Source: CAZKWG01 sp964615375
GTDB taxonomy: Bacteria > Myxococcota_A > UBA796 > CAZKWG01
DNA length: 28,042 bases
Direction: 5' to 3'
NCBI GenBank assembly: GCA_964615375.1
Contig: CAZTOW010000082.1
Span: 1-28,042 of the forward strand
The position numbers and the translations under genes were made by a program. Positions 22,748-28,042 of the stretch are shown here, piece after piece. Below the pieces are notes generated by a model. The model searched no databases, was not told the DNA's origin, and saw only the letters and a program-made list of their open reading frames with translations. How positions within the stretch are numbered: position 1 is the stretch's first letter; the number at the start of each line of letters is the position of its first letter.

Positions 22748-24856
22748 ATGCCCCGTGCCGCCACCTACTGCCGCGTCTCCTCCGAGGAGCAGGCCCAGAA
22801 AGACCTCTCCATCCCTGCCCAGAAGAAGGAGCTGGCCCGCTGGCTCGACCAGAACCCCGACCACGAGCTCGTCGCCGAGTTCGTGGACGAGGGGATCAGC
22901 GCCTTCGCCCCCGCCCACAAGCGCCCCGGCTTCTGCGACATGATCGCCCGCTGCAAGGCGCGGGACATCGATGTCATCCTGGTCCACAAGCTCGACCGCT
23001 TCTCCCGCAACCTGGAGGAGTCGGTCGTCTTCAAGAGCATGTTGCGCCGGAACAATGCCCAGGTCCGCTCCATCACCGAGAACTACAACTCGGAGACGCC
23101 CCAAGGCTTCCTCATGGAGGGAATCGTAGAGGTATTCAACCAGTATTTCAGTATGAACCTCGCGAATGAGGTTCGGAAGGGTCTCAGAGAGAACGCGGAG
23201 AGAGGGTACTGGAATGGGTCGTCCGCGCCTTACGGCTACGCCATCGAGCACATCGAGGAGCCCGGCACGCGGAAGCGTCGCAAGCTCGTCCTCGGCCCGC
23301 CCGAGCAGGTCGCCGTCGTCCGCACCATCTACGAGCTCTCGATCCAACACGGCCACGGCGCCCCGGCGATCTCCAAGTTCCTCAACGAGCAGGGCATCCC
23401 CTCGGCCAAGGGCGGCGGCTGGTCCATCGGCTCGGTCTACAACGTGCTGAGCAACCCCGTCTACGCGGGTGACCTCGTCTGGAACCGGCGGCGCAAGCTC
23501 CGCAACGGCAGCCAGAAGTGGAACGAAGACAAGGACCTCGTCATCGTGCGCGACGCCTTCCCGGCCATCGTGGCGCGCGAGCTGTTCGAGCGGCAGCAGG
23601 TGATCTTCCGCCAGCGCGACTTCCCCGAGCAGCGCCAGGTCACCCGCCCCGTGAAGTACCTGCTCTCGCGGCTGATCCACTGCCAGCACTGCGGCAGCCG
23701 CTTCTGCGGAGAGCGCAGGGACATGCGGCGCACCGACAAGGTCATCCACTACGGCACCTACCGATGCAGCGGCCACCGCAACCGGGGCCCGGCCGTCTGT
23801 CCGGGCGTCACCCTACGCAAGGACTGGATCGAGGGCGTGGTCCTCGACGAGATCCGCAAGCAGGTCTGCACCTCCGAGGCTCAGAAGCGCCTACAGGCCA
23901 TCGTCGCCGCGCGCATCGAGGCCGCGCGCAGCCGTGTCGGCAAGGACGCCCGCGCCCTCCAGTCCGAGATCGACCGCCTCGACAAGCGAATCGAGAACTA
24001 CTACCGCGCCATCGGCGACGGCATGGCCGCCGACGAGTGCCGACGCTTCATCCAGGAGGCCACCGACCAGAAGCAGCAGCTCCTGCGCGAGTCCGAGGAG
24101 CTTCGACGAGATGATCGCCTCGCCACCCTCCTGGAACGCAACGGCACCCTGCTGGCCAGCTTCGGTGACGCCTTCGACAAGGGCTTCCAGCAGCTCCCCT
24201 TCGGCGCCCAGAGACAGATCATCCTCCAGCTCGTCGAGCGTATCGACGTGATCCAACACGAGATCGTCCGCGTTCACCTCCGCGTGCCCTTCGACAACCA
24301 GGGCCTGCGTGTGCTGTCCGACCCCGAGGCCGCCGCTGCCCTACGCGAGGGCGACGCCCAGCAGCTCGTGGAGGCCGGGGGGTCGGTGGGACGGAATGGG
24401 GGGTCTGATCCACACCGGATTCATGCTGAAATACTGCGCGAAGCCCTCGATCATCGTCTCCTGGAGGAAGCCGTGGGGCGTCTCGGGGTCGAGGTCCTCG
24501 CTGGCCGACTGCACCTTGACGCCGGCCGTGCGCAGCTTGCTCTTGAAGAAGGTCGCCTCTTCCTTGTACCGGCTGAAGCGGTCGAACTTGTGGACGACCA
24601 GCACGTCCACCTGGTTCTTCGTGCAGTAGTTGATCATCTCGATGAAGCCGGGGCGCTTCTCGACGGGCGCGTAGGCGCTCTCGCCCTGGTCGATGAACTC
24701 GCGGACCAGCTCGGCGCCTTCCTCGGCGATCCAGCGCACGAGGCTCTTGCGCTGGGCGGGGATGGAGAGGTCTTTGAGGGCCTGCTCCTCGGTGGACACG
24801 CGGAGGTAGGACACGGCGCGCTTCATCGGGGTCTCCTGTGTGGGGGCGGGTCGTGA
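22748..24856 (+). CDS. Large serine recombinase (integrase) with aberrant antisense-derived C-terminus
   Basis: ATG 22748, GAGG just upstream, 702 aa. N-terminal catalytic domain with TYCRVSSEEQ (Ser11), HKLDRFSRN (catalytic Arg), and the NQYFSMN helix; then a recombinase domain (SSAPYGYAIEHIEEPGTRKR, GIPSAKGGGWSIGSVYNVLS), a zinc ribbon (CQHCGSRFC...YRCSGH...CPG, about 312-357), and a coiled coil (about 395-460). These are hallmarks of phage/ICE integrases and all catalytic residues are intact. Real homology appears to end near residue 555: from about 24420 the frame reads the antisense of another recombinase gene on the minus strand, giving about 145 residues of artefactual, Leu/Ala/Val/Gly-rich tail. 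The native stop was therefore lost in the event that joined the two genes. Confidence 0.85.
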   Translation: MPRAATYCRVSSEEQAQKDLSIPAQKKELARWLDQNPDHELVAEFVDEGISAFAPAHKRPGFCDMIARCKARDIDVILVHKLDRFSRNLEESVVFKSMLRRNNAQVRSITENYNSETPQGFLMEGIVEVFNQYFSMNLANEVRKGLRENAERGYWNGSSAPYGYAIEHIEEPGTRKRRKLVLGPPEQVAVVRTIYELSIQHGHGAPAISKFLNEQGIPSAKGGGWSIGSVYNVLSNPVYAGDLVWNRRRKLRNGSQKWNEDKDLVIVRDAFPAIVARELFERQQVIFRQRDFPEQRQVTRPVKYLLSRLIHCQHCGSRFCGERRDMRRTDKVIHYGTYRCSGHRNRGPAVCPGVTLRKDWIEGVVLDEIRKQVCTSEAQKRLQAIVAARIEAARSRVGKDARALQSEIDRLDKRIENYYRAIGDGMAADECRRFIQEATDQKQQLLRESEELRRDDRLATLLERNGTLLASFGDAFDKGFQQLPFGAQRQIILQLVERIDVIQHEIVRVHLRVPFDNQGLRVLSDPEAAAALREGDAQQLVEAGGSVGRNGGSDPHRIHAEILREALDHRLLEEAVGRLGVEVLAGRLHLDAGRAQLALEEGRLFLVPAEAVELVDDQHVHLVLRAVVDHLDEAGALLDGRVGALALVDELADQLGAFLGDPAHEALALGGDGEVFEGLLLGGHAEVGHGALHRGLLCGGGS
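24341..24826 (-). pseudogene. 5' fragment of a second serine recombinase
   Basis: Starts at ATG 24826 with GGAG 6 nt upstream. The catalytic domain is intact: VSYLRVSTEEQ (Ser), FIDQGESAYAPVEKRPGF, VVHKFDRFSR, then the helix FAQYFSMN at the point where the integrase has NQYFSMN. Directly after (about 24422) homology stops and about 27 unrelated residues, antisense to the 3' end of the facing integrase, lead to a TAG at 24341. The recombinase domain, zinc ribbon and coiled coil are missing. It may still make a 161-aa catalytic domain able to pair with others but unable to bind DNA specifically. It is a different family member from the facing integrase, not a copy of it. Confidence 0.8.
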
Positions 24857-24867
24857 AGAAGCTCCCA

Positions 24868-24902
24868 TGCAAAACAAATGCCATGGCGGCCTCCTGTCAA
24901 GG
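24868..24902 (-). promoter_or_regulatory. Right copy of the 35-bp recombinase leader
   Basis: Inverted partner of 22305-22339, 32 of 35 identical, 42 nt before the ATG of the truncated recombinase. TTGACA lies at 24900-24895 on the minus strand. The short peptide it would open (MAFVLHGSFFTT) resembles the left one (MALFLQTWFTT). Confidence 0.6.
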
Positions 24903-25007
24903 CGATCGGCGAAAGATTCCGAGCAAGGCCCCGAGATCGTCGCGCGGCGGGGGTGGGCGAGAGCGTTGGTGCCCGTGGGCGCTGGCCCTACCCTGGCGAG
25001 CGACACC

Positions 25008-25213
25008 GGGACAGATGCGGACCACGACGCGACAGGTGCAGCCCATCTCGGGACGGCAGCGGGCCACCGCGCGACAGGTGCGGACCACGGCGCCCTGCGG
25101 ACCACGGCGGGACGCCTGGCGCCCGGCGCGGGACAGATGCGGACCACCGCGAGACAGGACGCCACCACGGCGGGACAGGTCCAGGCCGGCGCGGGACAGG
25201 TGCGGGCCTGGCG
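25008..25213. repeat. 21-nt minisatellite, about ten units
   Basis: Imperfect units of the type GGGACAGGTGCGGACCACGGC begin at 25008, 25029, 25050, 25071, 25092 (17 nt, shortened), 25109, 25130, 25151, 25172 and 25193. The period is a multiple of three, so several frames stay open and give seven-residue repeats, but no start site or codon pattern supports a gene. There are no spacers, so it is not a CRISPR array. It lies in the 500-nt region between the truncated recombinase and the next small gene, which otherwise shows nothing. Confidence 0.75.
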
Positions 25214-25329
25214 GGGACCGACGGGGTGTCCAGGCGGCCGGAGTCGGCGTTGTTCGCCGGCTGATGGGCGGGGCATGGGCCTTGCTCTTGTAGATCTCGC
25301 GGCACCTGCACGCCGCCCAGGAGGTCCCC

Positions 25330-25497
25330 ATGCCCAAGCGCCCCCCGATGGAGATCGAGTTCGTGGCCAGCCCCCGCGCCGACGCTGAGGAGAAGCACAA
25401 GGCGTTGCTCGCGCTATTGGCGAGGGGCGTGGCCGAGCAGCATCGAGATCAGGTCGCATGTCCGCCCGAGCGCGGACGATCAGCACGACTGGGGTGA
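25330..25497 (+). CDS. Small protein of 55 aa
   Basis: ATG 25330 is preceded by AGGAGGT at ideal distance, the best ribosome site in this part of the window. The product begins MPKRPPMEIEFVASPRADAE and continues EKHKALLALLARGVAEQHRD; a short charged helix with no family recognised. Small genes of this kind commonly sit beside serine integrases, but any role is unknown. It is 53 nt upstream of the next gene in the same direction. Confidence 0.55.
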   Translation: MPKRPPMEIEFVASPRADAEEKHKALLALLARGVAEQHRDQVACPPERGRSARLG

Positions 25498-25550
25498 GGC
25501 GCAAATGTTGAGGCCATCGACAATCCGTCGCGGAGCCGTTACGAGGCTGC

Positions 25551-26327
25551 ATGTCCGTGGAACTCATCATCCTGCTAATCGTGATCGCGTTTCCAGGCGC
25601 TCTCGCTGTTGAGGGGTGGGATTGGGCCTGCCATCGTAGGGGTCGCGCCCTCGAAAGCCTAATCGGACACGGCATCATCGTAAGCATCTTTGCTTACGGT
25701 ATACTCCAAGGCCTCGGATGCATCGATCTCACGCTGCTCGCGGACTCGACCGGGTCCGTGAGCTACGCACATCTTGTAGTTGGCGACAATCTCTATGCGT
25801 TCATGGCGCTCTGCGTAGCCCTCTACGGGGCAGGATACGGAACGGCCAAACTCCTGGCGAAGCCTCTGGAGAAATGGACTCGAAAGAGCCCCTATGGTCA
25901 GGTGTGGTCGCGGCTGATGCAGGACATCATCGATGGCGATCACACGCCGGAGCACTCATGGATCTTTGTTCGCACGAAGTCGGGCTACACTTGGTACGGG
26001 CGACCATTCCACGTCCCGCCTTCGTACCACACTGACGACTTCATCTCACTCAAGGACGTTCGGTCAATACAAGACGGCGTGCCCGACCCGACGCCACAGG
26101 CCCTACCGGTACTCGTAATTCCGGTTACTGACATCGAGTTCCTTCAGCTTGACTACCCAGGAGTCTACAGTGTCCAACACCCGCCCAGCGCCGCCGCCCA
26201 CCCAGAGTCCCAACCAGCCCAGGGAGATCCGAGAGGACTCGATGTCCGGCTCCTCGGCAGCAACCCAGACCCAGCCGAAAGTTCCGAACGCACCACCGCC
26301 TCCGCCAAAGAAGTAGTTCACAGATAG
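25551..26327 (+). CDS. DUF6338-like membrane protein
   Basis: 258 aa from ATG 25551 (GAGG 4 nt upstream). Two to three N-terminal membrane segments: about 4-20 (LIILLIVIAFPGALAV), 37-56 and 78-98. The cytoplasmic part has YGQVWSRLMQD, then SWIFVRTKSGYTWYGRPFHV, a pattern I associate with DUF6338 (conserved Trp after a small domain start, then a strand RxKxGxxxxGRP). The end is Pro/Ser/Thr-rich and probably disordered. Function unknown. It converges on the CBASS operon with 96 nt between and has similarly low GC, so it may have been acquired with it; some defence islands carry such membrane proteins, but no link is proven. Confidence 0.65.
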   Translation: MSVELIILLIVIAFPGALAVEGWDWACHRRGRALESLIGHGIIVSIFAYGILQGLGCIDLTLLADSTGSVSYAHLVVGDNLYAFMALCVALYGAGYGTAKLLAKPLEKWTRKSPYGQVWSRLMQDIIDGDHTPEHSWIFVRTKSGYTWYGRPFHVPPSYHTDDFISLKDVRSIQDGVPDPTPQALPVLVIPVTDIEFLQLDYPGVYSVQHPPSAAAHPESQPAQGDPRGLDVRLLGSNPDPAESSERTTASAKEVVHR

Positions 26328-26423
26328 TCGAACATGCTGGGTCAGCGGTATGATGCGCGACCGAGCGAACCGAGCCCAACCTGTCGGCGCCACGGTTGTG
26401 GAGCGTGGTTCTCCCGACTACGT

Positions 26424-27092
26424 TCACGTAGGTGGGGCTTGACCGCCCGTTGAGGATTCACCGGTTTGGCTGGTGGCCGAAGGTGTACCTGGGGCGGATC
26501 TCTCAGGTTCGCTGCCCGCAGCCTCATCCTTCGCCTTTCTGAGTTTCGCCGGTAGAAACATATCAATCTCACGATCCGAGAACGTGAGTTCTTCATCGAC
26601 CTTCAGCGCCTTCTGAGCGGCGCAGTATGCGGCGCCGGATGTACGGGGTGCTGTTTCGTAGACCTCCGAGATCTTCACCTGAAGCGCGTCACGCCTCTGC
26701 CTCGCTTGCTCAAGGCCCACCGCCTCGGCTTCTAGGTCAGCCAGAAGCGACAGGAGTTGCTCTCGCAAAAGCCACAGGTATCTAGCTGTTCGTTGATGCT
26801 CTGCCCCATGCACATCCGAGTCGAAGTTTTTCGCATATCCATTCAGGAAGAGCAGCGCTCCAGAGAGGAGGGCAGATATTAAAGGAAGATATTCCCATTT
26901 GTCCATGAGGCTACTCACCATGCCTCCAGTGGTGAGAACGGACAGTCCGATTTGACTGAATTTGATCGCGTTGCTCTTGTTCCGGTGAATGTCGGCGTCC
27001 TTCTCGTGAACCTTGTGTGTGTACACGAGCCGACCGTACTGCTCTCGCAGTTCGGCGATCAGTATTTCTCGCGACTTAGAATCCCGTGCCAT
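26424..27092 (-). CDS. SLATT-domain two-TM effector of CBASS
   Basis: 222 aa; ATG 27092 lies 17 nt inside the 3' end of the CD-NTase gene. The N-terminal helix (EQYGRLVYTHKVHEKDADIH) precedes two membrane segments (about 45-63 and 68-87), then FDSDVHGAEHQRTARYLWLL, a coiled region with LLADLEAEA, and the motif YETAPRTSGAAYCAAQKALK followed by ELTFSDREIDMFLP. These are the marks of the SLATT family (SMODS- and SLOG-associating 2TM effectors). Such proteins sense the cyclic (oligo)nucleotide made by the partner enzyme and are thought to permeabilise the membrane, killing the infected cell. The last 35 residues are disordered Ser/Pro/Gly. All core elements are present. Confidence 0.88.
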   Translation of the reverse strand: MARDSKSREILIAELREQYGRLVYTHKVHEKDADIHRNKSNAIKFSQIGLSVLTTGGMVSSLMDKWEYLPLISALLSGALLFLNGYAKNFDSDVHGAEHQRTARYLWLLREQLLSLLADLEAEAVGLEQARQRRDALQVKISEVYETAPRTSGAAYCAAQKALKVDEELTFSDREIDMFLPAKLRKAKDEAAGSEPERSAPGTPSATSQTGESSTGGQAPPT

Positions 27093-27951
27093 AGATCGCC
27101 CTCCAGCAGGTATTGGCCGATGTTTCCTGACCTTTGCCCTCGTGCTCGATGGCCTTCACTGCCTGCTCATAGGCAGCCTTAGCCTTCTTGCTGAACGATC
27201 CCTTCCTGTTTACGCGCTGGCCGCTGCCAGGAGCGATCCAATACTCCTGAGTGTCATCGATCTCCGAGAGATACCTGAAGAAGTCCCGGGTCATCCAGTC
27301 ATAGAAGAGATAGCCACGTTCCTTGTGGGCCCATTCGGACAGAAACTTGTAGCAGAAGGTGTCCACAAGCAGCCCACCCATGTATACCCCATGCTGATCG
27401 CGCCAACGCCTCACCATCCGACAGAGGTTGACCATGTTGCCCTTTGTGGCTTCATTGAGTTCTTGGACCGCCCGAATTTCGGGTTTTGGATTCGTGAACT
27501 TCCAGCTACCACCGTTGTTGGAGTCTGGAAAAATGTAGCCTCCGCCTTCCGCTGCGAACCCAGGTACAACCTCGAACTGAACACCATCTGTAAAAGAGAC
27601 GACGACTACCTGTCCGTCCGCTCCGATGTCAGTTGTAGAGTAAGTGGTAGCAATGGATTTCTTTACAGCTTGAAGGAGGGCCGAGGGTCCGTTCGATGTG
27701 TAAGCCTTGTACTTCTCGTACAGTTCAACAGGCAGGACCATCAAGAGGTCGATGTCGCTGCAACCCCGTGTCGCGGTGCCTCGGCCATAAGACCCGGTGT
27801 AGAAGGAGTGGTCAACCTCAGACTCACTCCCCCAGAAATCCTTGTTCAAGCGCAAAGTGATGGCCTTGCATCGCTTCGAAATCGTCTGCCGATCCTCTGT
27901 CGGAATGGTCAGGCCCTCGCAGAATGTCTTGAACTTCTCTCCTACGCCCAT
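27076..27951 (-). CDS. CD-NTase (SMODS nucleotidyltransferase) of CBASS
   Basis: 291 aa from ATG 27951, with AGGAG 7 nt upstream. The nucleotidyltransferase signature is TGSYGRGTATRGCSDIDLLM: Gly53-Ser54, then Asp66 and Asp68; the third acid is Glu127 in VQFEVVPGF. The C-terminal helical half has LCRMVRRWRDQHG and FCYKFLSEW, typical of the OAS/cGAS-like substrate-binding domain. The enzyme makes a cyclic di- or trinucleotide on phage infection; which bases cannot be read from the sequence. With the overlapping SLATT gene it forms a minimal two-gene CBASS without Cap2/Cap3 or HORMA/TRIP13 genes, which could however lie outside the window only on the upstream side. A weak hairpin (TCCTG/CAGGA, 28002-28015) sits upstream and might be an operator. 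Confidence 0.92.
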   Translation of the reverse strand: MGVGEKFKTFCEGLTIPTEDRQTISKRCKAITLRLNKDFWGSESEVDHSFYTGSYGRGTATRGCSDIDLLMVLPVELYEKYKAYTSNGPSALLQAVKKSIATTYSTTDIGADGQVVVVSFTDGVQFEVVPGFAAEGGGYIFPDSNNGGSWKFTNPKPEIRAVQELNEATKGNMVNLCRMVRRWRDQHGVYMGGLLVDTFCYKFLSEWAHKERGYLFYDWMTRDFFRYLSEIDDTQEYWIAPGSGQRVNRKGSFSKKAKAAYEQAVKAIEHEGKGQETSANTCWRAIYGTGF

Positions 27952-28042
27952 TGCATCTCTCCTGGGTCTCGTTGTGTGAGGACTGCGTCTAACCCAGAAT
28001 GTCCTGACGACAGGAAGAATTTCCGATGTAACCTAGACAAAA

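Noticed and set aside
22490..23776. 428-aa open frame on the minus strand
   Set aside because: Antisense of the serine integrase.
25008..25213. CRISPR array
   Set aside because: Units abut without unique spacers and no cas genes are present.
24827..25687. N-terminal extension of the truncated recombinase through the minisatellite
   Set aside because: Open only because of composition and repeat period; the recombinase start with its ribosome site is at 24826.

Overview
The window is GC-rich DNA that reads as a myxobacterium-like member of the Myxococcota, probably from a metagenome or draft assembly because it holds a 100-N scaffold gap. The lineage clues are surface proteins with MopE-type metal-binding motifs plus FG-GAP propellers, a secreted protein with a MYXO-CTERM-like tail, a one-TM Ser/Thr kinase and a DUF6310-like toxin. 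This is inference from protein style; no rRNA or marker gene is present.

Layout. 1-0.5 kb: the C-terminal third of a prokaryotic viperin (antiviral radical SAM), cut off at its 5' side. 0.5-2.6 kb: secreted M23-peptidase-like protein. 2.7-5.1 kb: a translationally coupled pair on the minus strand, an exported protein followed by a membrane Ser/Thr kinase. 5.2-9.0 kb: two tandem paralogous surface proteins with FG-GAP propellers. 9.0-10.9 kb: a nuclease-type polymorphic toxin with its coupled downstream immunity gene. 11.2-13.1 kb: a compact RiPP cluster (precursor, hairpin, radical SAM/SPASM maturase, exported thioredoxin-like protein); the precursor core carries five aromatic-X-Lys triplets, which predicts a multi-cyclophane (triceptide-like) peptide. 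13.5-14.6 kb: an unrecognised divergent gene. 14.7-16.6 kb: a metallophosphoesterase-HhH-RNase H fusion broken by a frameshift in a C6/G6 run. 16.7-17.4 kb: a uracil-DNA-glycosylase-like gene with an in-frame TGA.

17.5-25.5 kb looks like an integrated mobile element: a small HTH regulator, a repeat-rich non-coding stretch where the assembly breaks, a coupled minus-strand replication operon (two small proteins, P4-type primase-helicase, TubC_N-like protein), then a module with a catalytically degenerate small resolvase, a large serine integrase, and an oppositely oriented 5' fragment of a second serine recombinase. The two recombinase loci begin with a near-identical 35-bp leader in inverted orientation. 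A 21-nt minisatellite and a 55-codon gene follow.

25.5-28 kb: a DUF6338-like membrane protein converges on a two-gene minus-strand CBASS, a CD-NTase followed by an overlapping SLATT 2TM effector. The window therefore has relics or copies of two immune families shared with animals (viperin and cGAS-like) at its two ends, around a peptide-natural-product locus and a mobile element.
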